Source: Lwoffella lincolnii
Lineage (GTDB): Bacteria; Pseudomonadota; Gammaproteobacteria; Pseudomonadales; Moraxellaceae
DNA length: 64,000 nt
Reading direction: 5' to 3'
Assembly: GCF_002014765.1 (NCBI RefSeq)
Contig: NZ_MUYT01000012.1
Coordinates: 44,041 to 108,040, forward strand
The notes below the pieces were generated by a model. That model did not search any database, was not told where the DNA came from, and worked only from the letters and a program-made list of their open reading frames with translations. Numbering within the stretch: the stretch's first letter is position 1; every line of letters starts with the position of its first letter. Below are positions 25,544-34,251 of the stretch, one piece after another. The position numbers were made by a program, and so were the translations under genes.

Positions 25544-26500
25544 ATGCCTATGTCCACCATCACCCACAATCAACCTAAACAATCTGATTTGGCAGATTTT
25601 CAACAAACATTTGGGGCATATATACGCCGTGGCACACACACCACAAAAGATGAAGCACTTGTGCCAAAACGTGTTGGTACTTTATATCAAGAACTGGTCA
25701 AAAACAGCATATTAAGTTTTCCCAAACAATGTTTTCCCTTATGCCAACAAGTGGTTGGTGAGCAAACTTTTGACAAACTGTGTCAAAAGTTTGTCGCTCA
25801 TCATCTGATGGATAGCCCTTATTTCACTGATATTAATGATGAATTTACTCAATTCATTGCTCAAATCACCACAGATTCCCAACACATGACTGATGACTTA
25901 CCAGCATTTGACTTGCCAGCATTTTTGCCAGAGCTTGCTCATTTTGAATGGGCAGAACTGCAAACTGACATTGCTCCAAACCGCATGTTTGCACCGATAA
26001 TGCCTTACTGGCCAGACACATCAATCAAAAATTCAACAGCCCACCCATCAAAACAGCCACAACTCAGACTAAATGGCAGTCTGCTGCTTTTGCAATATCA
26101 ATACCCTGTACAACAATTTAATCAACCAGCTTTTTTTCAATCAGCATCTTCAAGCAATGAATGGCAGAACATGATGCCAGAGCCAACTTTTTTAGCCATG
26201 TATCGACATCAAGATGGCGATGGTATTAAAACACGCATTAAAACACGCATTGAAACACTCAACTTAACCCCTGTTACCTTTGTGTTATTAGATTTTGTAC
26301 AAGAAAAATTGCAAAAGCAACCATCACAAAAGCAAACTCAAATACCACAGATAACATCAAGACCCATTTTTTCCAATGACAGTGAGTTATTAAAAGAATT
26401 TCTGCCTTTACTTGGTGGTGAGTTTAATGATGATATGCTGATATTTTTTAAAGAATTGGTGGCAGATTTAGTCGCAAAACAGCTACTTTATGTTCAATAA
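25544..26500 (+). CDS. bufC: DUF2063 partner protein of the MNIO enzyme, BufC/HvfC-like
   Basis: 318 residues. The N-terminal helical DUF2063 domain shows DFQQTFGAYIRRG, PKRVGTLYQELVKNSILSFP, FPLCQQVVGEQTFDKLCQKF and HHLMDSPYFTDINDEFTQFI, the usual pattern. A second, less conserved domain follows. In characterised systems this protein binds the precursor leader and presents the peptide to the MNIO enzyme. It starts 4 bp after the enzyme stop, so the two are translationally linked. The symbol is by analogy. Confidence 0.9.
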   Translation: MPMSTITHNQPKQSDLADFQQTFGAYIRRGTHTTKDEALVPKRVGTLYQELVKNSILSFPKQCFPLCQQVVGEQTFDKLCQKFVAHHLMDSPYFTDINDEFTQFIAQITTDSQHMTDDLPAFDLPAFLPELAHFEWAELQTDIAPNRMFAPIMPYWPDTSIKNSTAHPSKQPQLRLNGSLLLLQYQYPVQQFNQPAFFQSASSSNEWQNMMPEPTFLAMYRHQDGDGIKTRIKTRIETLNLTPVTFVLLDFVQEKLQKQPSQKQTQIPQITSRPIFSNDSELLKEFLPLLGGEFNDDMLIFFKELVADLVAKQLLYVQ

Positions 26501-26544
26501 ATCTCACCATAATAAATCATATGAATGAATTGTGTGAATGAATC

Positions 26545-27237
26545 ATGTCAAAAACTTCAGTTAACATACCAACCTGCAAACAAGACAACTGTCTTATCCG
26601 AAAAACTTCGATAACATATAATCGTGTCATACAACAACTGACATTACTTGATTTTATCCCTTTGTTATTGGCACGGATTTATCTTGCTCCTATTTTTATC
26701 ATCGCAGGTTTAAACAAATGGCAGAATTTTGCCAGCACCGCTGAGTGGTATGGCAATGCCGATTGGGGATTAGGATTACCCATGCCTGCTGTGCTGGTAG
26801 GCTTAACTGTTTTGGCAGAGTTTGTGGGGGGATTTGCTTTATTATTTGGGGTCATGACTCGTGTGTTTAGCCTGATGTTGGCAATCACCATGGTGGTGGC
26901 AGCATGGACGGTACATCTTAAGAATGGTTGGTTTGCAATCGCTCCATCTGATGCTTCAACCAGTACCGCACGATTTTTTGATTGGTTTGGGTTATCATCG
27001 GCACAAGTCAGCATCACTGCCAGTGAGCAGGTAAATGAACGGCTTACCATGGCACGCCATATCTTACAAGAACATGGTAATTATGAATGGCTAACTGAAA
27101 TGGGCAACTTCATCATTTTGCAAAATGGCATTGAATTTGCTTCAACATATTTTTTAATTCTACTATTTTTGCTGATGTATGGTGGTGGTCGTTTTTTGAG
27201 TGTTGATTATTGGATAAAATATCGACAAAAACGATAA
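26545..27237 (+). CDS. DoxX-family membrane protein, BufD-like
   Basis: 230 residues with four or five predicted membrane helices. FIPLLLARIYLAPIFIIAGL is the first DoxX helix; PMPAVLVGLTVLAEFVGG and MTRVFSLMLAITMVVAAW follow. DoxX-like proteins are the usual fourth member of bufferin operons; their exact role is unknown. A hydrophilic insertion of about 70 residues between helices is larger than in minimal DoxX proteins. It lies 44 bp after the DUF2063 gene and a strong terminator follows it, so it is probably the last gene of the operon. Confidence 0.88.
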   Translation: MSKTSVNIPTCKQDNCLIRKTSITYNRVIQQLTLLDFIPLLLARIYLAPIFIIAGLNKWQNFASTAEWYGNADWGLGLPMPAVLVGLTVLAEFVGGFALLFGVMTRVFSLMLAITMVVAAWTVHLKNGWFAIAPSDASTSTARFFDWFGLSSAQVSITASEQVNERLTMARHILQEHGNYEWLTEMGNFIILQNGIEFASTYFLILLFLLMYGGGRFLSVDYWIKYRQKR

Positions 27238-27277
27238 AAACAAAGATAAAACCCCTTATCTAAATCTCTCATCAAAT

Positions 27278-27316
27278 AAAACCCTCCTTTGCCATCTTAA
27301 CAAAGGAGGGTTTTAT
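27278..27316. terminator. Bidirectional terminator ending the bufferin-like operon
   Basis: AACCCTCCTTTG (27280-27291) pairs with CAAAGGAGGGTT (27301-27312), a 12-bp stem with a 9-nt loop. T-rich sequence follows on both strands, so it can also serve the convergent lipoprotein gene. Confidence 0.93.
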
Positions 27317-27360
27317 AATTTCTATTGAGTTAGTTAACTACTTTCAAGTTCACCATGACA

Positions 27361-27389
27361 TTAACACATTAACACATTAACACATTAAC
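27361..27389. repeat. 8-bp tandem repeat
   Basis: TTAACACA repeated three times with a fourth partial unit, reaching into the stop codon of the lipoprotein gene (minus strand). Confidence 0.85.
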
Positions 27390-27714
27390 GGCAATTTTTC
27401 TGTTGATATATTTTGGTTAAGGTATTTTGACGGTCTTTGGCAGCATTGATGGCTTCTTCTGTATTACTGTAAGTACCAAGTAAAGCTGGCCAAAATAAAA
27501 CAGCGGCAGCAACATTCTTACCTGTTACTTTACGCTCATCACGTGCTCTTTTCTCAAACATTTTAGCTTCCTCAATTTCTGCTTTTAGTTGAGTACACGA
27601 TAAGTTTGCATCACTAAGCTTATTGACTTCCACAACATGTGGGGTGGCACATGCTTGTAGCAATAAAGTGGTTACAATGACCGCAACAGTTGAAAGTTTT
27701 GAGACAGTTTTCAT
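27385..27714 (-). CDS. Small predicted lipoprotein, function unknown
   Basis: 109 residues from the ATG preceded by TTGGAGAATTTT; the frame is open four codons further (TTG start), but that region contains the ribosome-binding site. MKTVSKLSTVAVIVTTLLLQ followed by ACA gives a lipobox, so the mature protein would be anchored at about Cys22. The rest is helical with two conserved-looking cysteines (SCTQLKAEI and the C-terminal KNCR) and a short hydrophobic segment VAAAVLFWPALLG, resembling small Moraxellaceae and Pseudomonas lipoproteins of unknown function. It may be monocistronic. Confidence 0.82.
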   Translation of the reverse strand: MKTVSKLSTVAVIVTTLLLQACATPHVVEVNKLSDANLSCTQLKAEIEEAKMFEKRARDERKVTGKNVAAAVLFWPALLGTYSNTEEAINAAKDRQNTLTKIYQQKNCR

Positions 27715-27869
27715 AAAATTCTCCAAGCAATTAAGACATCAATACTAAAAACGCAAACAATTAAAATACAAAAAATTAAAACACAGACAAAGAGTACACA
27801 AAAAATAACGATAAGGCAATAACTTATGGCAAAAAATTTATCCCCATATTCACAATATGAATGGTTTTT

Positions 27870-29036
27870 TCATATCTCAGATATGGTTGAACACCACTCA
27901 CGGCGTAGTGGGTAATTTTTTCTTAAAGCATCAAAGTCTGCTCCGATGACATGGTTAATATGTTTTGTTATTTTGGCGTGTAAGGCTTGATTATCTGCCA
28001 TGATGTCATAGTATGCTGGTAATTGGTTTGGGTGCTGTTTTAGGTGTTGCCAGTGGTATGGATTATTGGGTAATAAATTTACCATGTCTTGACGGCGGTT
28101 TAATCCAAAATGCTCAACCAAACCATCATAAATCATCTGCGTACCACGCAATTTGCCCTCCAGTGTGTAGCCTGCGATGTGTGGTGTGGCAATGTGTAAC
28201 CGTTTTAGCAAATCAACACTCACCACAGGTTCATGTTCGAACACATCTAGCACCACTTGGCGTTTGGTCTTTATCATGTCTGCTAACAAGTCCGCTTCAT
28301 TCACCACTTGCCCACGAGCCGTATTTATCAGCAAGGTATCAACAGGGGTGATGGCCAAAGCATTGGCATCTATCAGACAACGGGTGGGGTATGGGCTTTG
28401 ACTGTCATTGGTCAATGGCACATGCAAGCTGATGGCATCACAACTTGTCAGCAACTTTGGCAAATCCACTTGTTTTATCCTTGCCATTTTTATCCGCGCT
28501 GCCTGTTTATCAACAACAGAAACAAAAGGGTCGTACGCCAAAACTTGCCAACCCAAATCAGTGGCATACTGTGCTAACGTCCAGCCAATGTTACCCATGC
28601 CAATGATGCCAAGGGTCATGGGCTGATGCCAATGCTGTGGGCGTAAAGTCAAAATGGCGGTCAACACATATTGAGCCACCGAATGCTTGCTACAACCTAT
28701 GGCATTAACAAAACCAATGCCACGCTCTGCCAAATATCTGGTTGCCACATGGTCAGTGCCAATGGTTGCTGACCCAACAAACTGTACGCTGTCATTGTTT
28801 GCCAACAACTTGGCATCCACCTTGGTTACTGAGCGAATGAGTAACGCATCGGGCTGATGTTTGGCAAGCACATCAGCGGTTATCTCTCGCCCTGCCATGC
28901 CAGTTATTTTAACAGGCACACCTAATATTGGTAAATTAAAATAGTCTTGTAAATAAGCAATGTTCTGGTCAGCCACAATGTGAAGAGTATTGAGGTGAGG
29001 GGTATTGAGGCGAGGGGTATTGAGCGTATTTTTCAT
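27870..29036 (-). CDS. pdxB: Erythronate-4-phosphate dehydrogenase
   Basis: About 388 residues from the ATG preceded by AAGGTGGTTTTT; an upstream in-frame Met would add 19 residues and is less likely. The fold is that of D-2-hydroxyacid dehydrogenases: catalytic-domain start LHIVADQNIAYLQDYF, NAD-binding LGIIGMGNIGWTLAQYA, catalytic Arg in LINTARGQVVNE, Glu in DVFEHEPVV and His in IATPHIAGYTLEGKLRGT. PdxB is the second step of the DXP-dependent vitamin B6 pathway. The N-terminus carries NTPRLNTPHLNTL, encoded by an imperfect 15-bp repeat. Confidence 0.95.
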   Translation of the reverse strand: MKNTLNTPRLNTPHLNTLHIVADQNIAYLQDYFNLPILGVPVKITGMAGREITADVLAKHQPDALLIRSVTKVDAKLLANNDSVQFVGSATIGTDHVATRYLAERGIGFVNAIGCSKHSVAQYVLTAILTLRPQHWHQPMTLGIIGMGNIGWTLAQYATDLGWQVLAYDPFVSVVDKQAARIKMARIKQVDLPKLLTSCDAISLHVPLTNDSQSPYPTRCLIDANALAITPVDTLLINTARGQVVNEADLLADMIKTKRQVVLDVFEHEPVVSVDLLKRLHIATPHIAGYTLEGKLRGTQMIYDGLVEHFGLNRRQDMVNLLPNNPYHWQHLKQHPNQLPAYYDIMADNQALHAKITKHINHVIGADFDALRKNYPLRREWCSTISEI

Positions 29037-29125
29037 AAAAACCACCTTAACTGTGGTCAAAGGCAAGCACTGATAAGTGTGTGATTTGTTCACTTATGAT
29101 GCTACTTTGGTGTTGGTCTTGTACT

Positions 29126-30220
29126 CTAACGTTGGTCTTGCTCATTGGCTTTGCTAAACAGCTCATTTTTGTGTTGACTTATCCACTCACGCCATACAGC
29201 AAGCCCAATCGCCAGCACCACAGGACCAATAAACAACCCCACAAAACCAAATGCCGTCAAACCACCAAGCACACCAATAAAAATAATGATAAATGGAATG
29301 CGTGTTGCCCCACTGATGACAATCGGACGAATGAGATTATCCACCCAGCTGATGGCAAATATCCCCCACAACGCCAAACCAATCCCTTCAGTGGTGTGTC
29401 CCTGACTCATCAACCACAACGCCACCCCACCCCACGCAAACGGCGTACCAAAAGGTATCAATGCCACCACAAACGTCAATAACGTCAATAAAATGGGGCT
29501 GGGTGCTCCTGCCAGTGCATATCCCATTCCTGCCAACAATGCTTGAGCCAATGCTGTCAAACCAATGCCATACACCACCGCTTGCGTGGTTACCCCCACC
29601 GAATCAATATAGCCATCAATCCGATTGCCAATGATGTTGCGTAACGCCTGACGAATTTGCTTAATTAGGCTTGTGCCATCTCGATAAAAGAAAAACAGCG
29701 TCATCAACGCCATGCCTAATTTAGCAAGGCTACTAAACAGCACATCTAACGCCACTTTGCCATAATACAGGTGCGACTGTATCCACTGCTTTAAAGCAAG
29801 CATGGAACTTTCAGGATTTTTGTTAATTTCCCATAAGGTATCTTTAATTTGTTGCCCAACCACAGGCAAATCCTTGATGGCATCTGGCAAATCCACATAA
29901 CCTGCTTTAAGACGGCGGATAAGTGTGCCATACAGACTTAACGCTTCTTGTTGTAGCACAAACAGCCCAATCACCAAAGGAATGCCAATTAACAAAGAAA
30001 TGCTAATCGTCATAATGCCTGAGCTCATGCCCGAGCTTAATTTTACCTTTTGATGAAAAAAGTTATACAAAGGGTAAGTAACATAAGCAATGATTGCCGC
30101 CCAAAGAGCAGGCACAATAAAAAATTGCACCACCATAAAACATAATATAATCAACACCACCAACAGGCTGATGGCAAGTAGTCGTTGAATAATCAGCTCT
30201 TTAGAAAAGTTTTCAATCAT
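29126..30220 (-). CDS. AI-2E family (PerM/YdiK-like) membrane permease
   Basis: 364 residues with about eight predicted membrane helices. Characteristic parts are LPVVGQQIKDTLWEI, the LFFFYRDGTSLIKQI loop and the C-terminal ISGATRIPFIIIFIGVLGGL then FVGLFIGPVVLAIGLAVW. Members include AI-2 exporters and Na+/H+ antiporters; the substrate here cannot be told from sequence. It starts 10 bp after the glyQ stop and is probably co-transcribed with it. Confidence 0.88.
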   Translation of the reverse strand: MIENFSKELIIQRLLAISLLVVLIILCFMVVQFFIVPALWAAIIAYVTYPLYNFFHQKVKLSSGMSSGIMTISISLLIGIPLVIGLFVLQQEALSLYGTLIRRLKAGYVDLPDAIKDLPVVGQQIKDTLWEINKNPESSMLALKQWIQSHLYYGKVALDVLFSSLAKLGMALMTLFFFYRDGTSLIKQIRQALRNIIGNRIDGYIDSVGVTTQAVVYGIGLTALAQALLAGMGYALAGAPSPILLTLLTFVVALIPFGTPFAWGGVALWLMSQGHTTEGIGLALWGIFAISWVDNLIRPIVISGATRIPFIIIFIGVLGGLTAFGFVGLFIGPVVLAIGLAVWREWISQHKNELFSKANEQDQR

Positions 30221-30229
30221 GGTATGAGC

Positions 30230-31216
30230 TTATTTGTCATCTTCTTTTGGCAACCACTTCTCCAACGCTTCTGCCTTATGGGCATCATCTGCCAAAGGAA
30301 AGCCCAATTTGGCACGAGCTTGCACATAGCTGATTGCCACTTTGCGGGCCAGTGTGCGTACACGCAAGATAAAGCGTTGGCGTTCGGTAACGCTAATCGC
30401 CCCACGAGCGTCAAGCAGGTTAAAGGCATGACTGGCTTTTAACACCATCTCATAAGCAGGCAACGGTAAATTGACCGCAACCAACTTATCTGCTTGCTCT
30501 TCATAAAAATCAAATAATTCAAACAATTTAGCCACATCGGCATGTTCAAAATTATAGGTAGATTGCTCCACTTCGTTTTGGTGAAACACATCACCATAGG
30601 TTACACGCCCAAACTCACCGTCCGTCCACACAAGGTCATACACACTGTCCACGCCTTGGATATACATGGCAAGACGCTCAAGCCCATAGGTAATCTCACC
30701 TGTCACAGGAAAACACTCAATGCCGCCAACCTGCTGAAAATAGGTAAACTGGGTAACCTCCATGCCATTTAGCCATACTTCCCAACCCAAACCCCAAGCC
30801 CCAAGCGTTGGACTCTCCCAATTGTCTTCAACAAAGCGAACATCATGGGTCAGCGTATCAATGCCAATGGCTTTTAAAGAGCCTAAATACAGCTCTTGAA
30901 TGTTGGCAGGATTGGGCTTTAACACCACTTGAAATTGGTAATAGTGTTGTAAGCGATTGGGATTATCACCATAACGCCCATCGGTTGGACGGCGAGATGG
31001 CTGAACATAAGCTGCATTCCATTTTTCAGGCGTTAAAGCACGCAAAAAAGTGGCGGTGTGAAATGTCCCAGCCCCCACTTCCATATCATAAGGCTGCAGC
31101 ACCACACAGCCACGAGATGCCCAATAATTTTGCAGGGTTAAAATCAGTGCTTGAAAAGTCAAGATGCCTGCCGTGTCGTTGATACGGTCAGTTAAATTGT
31201 CGGATTGGTTGGTCAT
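30230..31216 (-). CDS. glyQ: Glycyl-tRNA synthetase alpha subunit
   Basis: 328 residues from MTNQSDNLTDRIND; an upstream TTG would add 13 residues without an obvious ribosome-binding site. Family signatures are LTLQNYWASRGCVVLQPYDM, GAGTFHTATFLRALTPEKW, YVQPSRRPTDGRYGDNPNR and YFQQVGGIECFPVTGEITYGLERLA. With GlyS it forms the alpha2beta2 enzyme that charges tRNA(Gly). glyS normally follows directly; here a PerM-like permease follows and glyS is not in the window. Confidence 0.97.
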   Translation of the reverse strand: MTNQSDNLTDRINDTAGILTFQALILTLQNYWASRGCVVLQPYDMEVGAGTFHTATFLRALTPEKWNAAYVQPSRRPTDGRYGDNPNRLQHYYQFQVVLKPNPANIQELYLGSLKAIGIDTLTHDVRFVEDNWESPTLGAWGLGWEVWLNGMEVTQFTYFQQVGGIECFPVTGEITYGLERLAMYIQGVDSVYDLVWTDGEFGRVTYGDVFHQNEVEQSTYNFEHADVAKLFELFDFYEEQADKLVAVNLPLPAYEMVLKASHAFNLLDARGAISVTERQRFILRVRTLARKVAISYVQARAKLGFPLADDAHKAEALEKWLPKEDDK

Positions 31217-31349
31217 ATTAAAATCACTTATCAGTTTGTTTAAAGTCGGTTTCAATCAGTTTAAATAAAAAAATGGCTGTCAATTTAGAAAAGTCATCAA
31301 TTTTTTATTTTACCCTATAATTAAGGGTGTGTCCTGATTCAGCACAATC

Positions 31350-32681
31350 TTATTTAGCTTGCAACCGCTCAAGCAGTTTTAACAAAAACGCATCGCACTG
31401 CTCTAGCTGAGCCAGCTCAACATATTCATTGGGCTTATGTGCTTGTTCAATACTGCCCGGACCACAAATCACCGTGGGTATGCCTGCTTGGGTGAACTGC
31501 CCGCCTTCGGTGGCGTAAGCAACCTTTTGTTTTTTGTGTGGCATCTTGGTTTTAGGATTGGTTTGAATGGCATCAGTATCATCAAGCAAGTCATCATCAA
31601 GCAATCCATTTACCAATTGTTGCAATGCGTCACTGTCAGCATCGGTCATGGCAGGAACGTCTTCTTGTTGGATTAGCTCAATGTGAGCATGATGGTCAAT
31701 TTGTTGCATCTGCCAAGTCAGTTCGGCAATTTTGGCTTTGATGGGGGTTAAGATGGCAGTGTTGTCCATCATTGGTAAATTGCGGTAGTCAAAGGTAAAT
31801 TCACACAGATTTGGCACAATGTTGCTGGCAGTACCACCTGTGATGACATTAACAGATAAAGTAGAAAATGGCACATCAAACAAAGAATCACTGGTAAAAC
31901 GTTTATCAACGTCAGGGGTTTGCATCTGATTTGCCAGCTCATCGATGTGAGTTATCAAACGACTGGCATAGCTGATGGCATTCACCCCTTTGGGAGTGAG
32001 CGATGAATGCACTGACTTACCATGCACACGGCAACAAAACACATGGATACCTTTGTGTGCCACCACCAACTGCATGTTGCTTGGTTCACCCACAACACAC
32101 CCATCTGGTTGTATACCACGTTCTGCCAAGTCTGCTAACATGACAGGCACTCCCAAACAGCCAACTTCTTCATCATAAGACAATGCCACATGCAATGGCT
32201 TGGCTAACTTGCCTGCTTGCGATTGAGTGACTGCCTTTGGCAATAGATGTAACACACAGGCGATAAAACCTTTCATATCACACGCCCCACGCCCATACAA
32301 TCTGCCATCTTCAATACGGGCGGTGAATGGGTCGCTGTGCCACGCCTGCCCATCAACAGGCACCACATCAGTATGTCCAGACAGCACCATGCCACCGTTG
32401 ATAATCTCTTGTTGTGTGCCAGCAGGAACGGTAACAAACAAATTGGCTTTGGTTTTGCTGTCATTAAAGGTTAATACAGGCAACAAACCCAAACTGTCAC
32501 AAAACATCTTCACATCATCAATCAATGCCAAATTAGAACTTCGAGACGTGGTATTAAAGCCAATCAATCGCTCAAGCCATGCCACACTGTCTGTTGGATA
32601 CAAATGGTCTGTTGGATAAACACTGTTTGCATCAGTGGTCTTATGCTGAGAGAACAAAACCTTAGGCAGAATATGGTGCAT
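31350..32681 (-). CDS. argE: Acetylornithine deacetylase
   Basis: 443 residues, longer than E. coli ArgE (383). M20 peptidase motifs are LSGHTDVVPVDGQAW (zinc His and catalytic Asp), GRGACDMKGFIAC (bridging Asp) and SYDEEVGCLG (catalytic Glu pair); the C-terminal zinc His lies in EQAHKPNEYV. It makes ornithine from N-acetylornithine in arginine synthesis. Extra length comes from an N-terminal stretch with repeated YPTD units and an acidic insert LLDDDLLDDTDAIQTNP (about 363-379). A Fe/Mn-independent zinc enzyme of the DapE/ArgE group is certain; ArgE is the best fit. Confidence 0.92.
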   Translation of the reverse strand: MHHILPKVLFSQHKTTDANSVYPTDHLYPTDSVAWLERLIGFNTTSRSSNLALIDDVKMFCDSLGLLPVLTFNDSKTKANLFVTVPAGTQQEIINGGMVLSGHTDVVPVDGQAWHSDPFTARIEDGRLYGRGACDMKGFIACVLHLLPKAVTQSQAGKLAKPLHVALSYDEEVGCLGVPVMLADLAERGIQPDGCVVGEPSNMQLVVAHKGIHVFCCRVHGKSVHSSLTPKGVNAISYASRLITHIDELANQMQTPDVDKRFTSDSLFDVPFSTLSVNVITGGTASNIVPNLCEFTFDYRNLPMMDNTAILTPIKAKIAELTWQMQQIDHHAHIELIQQEDVPAMTDADSDALQQLVNGLLDDDLLDDTDAIQTNPKTKMPHKKQKVAYATEGGQFTQAGIPTVICGPGSIEQAHKPNEYVELAQLEQCDAFLLKLLERLQAK

Positions 32682-32841
32682 GGTATTTCCTTAATGGCAA
32701 TGTGGCGAATGTGGCGATGACAATCACAATCACGGTAACGATAACAACGGCAAAGACATTCATGAACATGTGATGCCATTCCCTGTTATTAACGTTTAAT
32801 GACAGGCATTAACGTCTGATGACAAACTTATGATAACGAGC

Positions 32842-33543
32842 TTATGACGGACGTTTATTCATGGCATCAATCACAGGGGGCATGATGTGATTTACCTTAT
32901 CATCAGTATTGTCATCAATATTGTTATGAACATGCTCATCAAGATGATTTTTTTGTGCTTGTTGCTCTTTAACGGTCATTGCCCCAAGTGGCAAGCCTGC
33001 AATGATTGGCAGCGATAACAACGGCTTACGGCGACGAGTGGCTAAACTAACTGGCACCATACGGGCAAATTCATACAGATGCAGATACGACTCTTCGCCC
33101 CCTTCAAATTCATCATCAGGCTCAATACGGATACCACCGATTTTTGCCAAATCGCTCAAAGTTTCTGTCTCTTTATCACTTAGGCTCATGTCCGCCACGC
33201 CAATGCCTGTTAAATAGCCATTTGCCCAATCTTTGAGTGCTTGCACACGCTCATACAGGTCATGCTCATCATCAGGAACAAGTGGGGCGTATTGATAGGC
33301 ATCTTCTTTATCTTTCAGCTGAAAAACGAGATCTTCGGCTTCTTCGGTAAGCAGTTCAAGGGCATCATCATCAAGCTGACTAAAGCTCAGCTCTTCAAGC
33401 ATCTTAGCCCAAGCATCAGCAGTTGGAGCATCACAAACGGTCATCAAACCTGTCATCAAACCATGCAATTCACTGATGCTGATGTCTGTCCAATCGGTAA
33501 ACGCCTCTTGCCAATCTGTCCAACCTGATAGATGGTCATTCAT
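32842..33543 (-). CDS. ygfB: UPF0149 family protein (YgfB-like)
   Basis: About 233 residues from the second ATG, which has AAGGA at proper spacing. The core SISELHGLMTGLMTVCDA, then DDEHDLYERVQALKDWANGY and LTGIGVADMSLSDKETETL, matches the all-helical YecA/YgfB family. In Pseudomonas YgfB influences expression of a beta-lactamase regulator, but its general function is unclear. A Lys/His-containing low-complexity tail follows residue ~190. It is divergent from the ZapB-like and zapA genes, a neighbourhood conserved in gamma-proteobacteria. Confidence 0.9.
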   Translation of the reverse strand: MNDHLSGWTDWQEAFTDWTDISISELHGLMTGLMTVCDAPTADAWAKMLEELSFSQLDDDALELLTEEAEDLVFQLKDKEDAYQYAPLVPDDEHDLYERVQALKDWANGYLTGIGVADMSLSDKETETLSDLAKIGGIRIEPDDEFEGGEESYLHLYEFARMVPVSLATRRRKPLLSLPIIAGLPLGAMTVKEQQAQKNHLDEHVHNNIDDNTDDKVNHIMPPVIDAMNKRPS

Positions 33544-33627
33544 AGTCATTCCTTAAAAAAAATGTGGGTGTATATGGGTGTAGATATTATGTGGGCAAAT
33601 GTGGCATTATTAAAGCCACAATGTTAA

Positions 33628-33657
33628 TGGCGTTAATGGCATCATGTTAACGCCATC
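33628..33657. repeat. Inverted repeat between ygfB and the ZapB-like gene
   Basis: ATGGCGTTAA and TTAACGCCAT flank a 10-bp loop. Partial copies (ATCATGTTAACGCC, ATCATGTTAACACC) surround it. No T run, so a divergent operator or slippage product is more likely than a terminator. Confidence 0.5.
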
Positions 33658-33719
33658 ATGTTAACACCATATTTTTTCCTTGTTTGTCTATGACAACCAC
33701 ATTCATCAGAGCAACCGAC

Positions 33720-34124
33720 ATGACCATGATTGAGCAACTTAAACACCTTGAAACCATCATTCTTGAAGTGCGTAAGCAGTACCATATCACTGCCACCGAA
33801 CTTGTGAATCTAAAAAACAAAACCAAAAGCGACATACAATCCGCCACCCATGCACTTCAAGCCCAGCTAGACAACGCCAAACATGAAAATAATCAGCTAA
33901 AACATCAGTTACAAAATAAAAGTAATGTCTATGAGAAGCTGGAGCAAGCCTTATCTGAACTCAAGCAAGAACACATCAGCATGAGTGAAAGATTTGCCGA
34001 ATTAAAAGAGCAAGTCAAATATCTGCAAACTCACAATCAAGAGCTTCAGCAAAAAAACCTCATCGCAACCGAACATAGCAAAAATATCTTGGCACAGCTG
34101 CAACAGATTGAACAAAGCAACTGA
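33720..34124 (+). CDS. Coiled-coil protein, ZapB-like (TIGR02449 type)
   Basis: About 134 residues from MTMIEQLKHLETIILEV; upstream in-frame starts exist (33684, 33690) but lack ribosome-binding sites. Nearly the whole protein is a heptad coiled coil with repeated ELKQEHISMSERFAELKEQV-type segments. Small coiled-coil proteins at this place upstream of zapA belong to the group related to the cell-division factor ZapB, but this one is about twice the usual length. Role in Z-ring organisation is inferred from position and coiled coil only. Confidence 0.72.
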   Translation: MTMIEQLKHLETIILEVRKQYHITATELVNLKNKTKSDIQSATHALQAQLDNAKHENNQLKHQLQNKSNVYEKLEQALSELKQEHISMSERFAELKEQVKYLQTHNQELQQKNLIATEHSKNILAQLQQIEQSN

Positions 34125-34251
34125 TTGGGCAATATCTGCATGACCAAAGAACATGCCCATCAAATCAAGTCAAATCAACCAAAGCCAAGGTCAACAAACA
34201 ACACATTCATGCCCAATTATTTGTTTACTGAGTTAATCAATTAATCACTTA

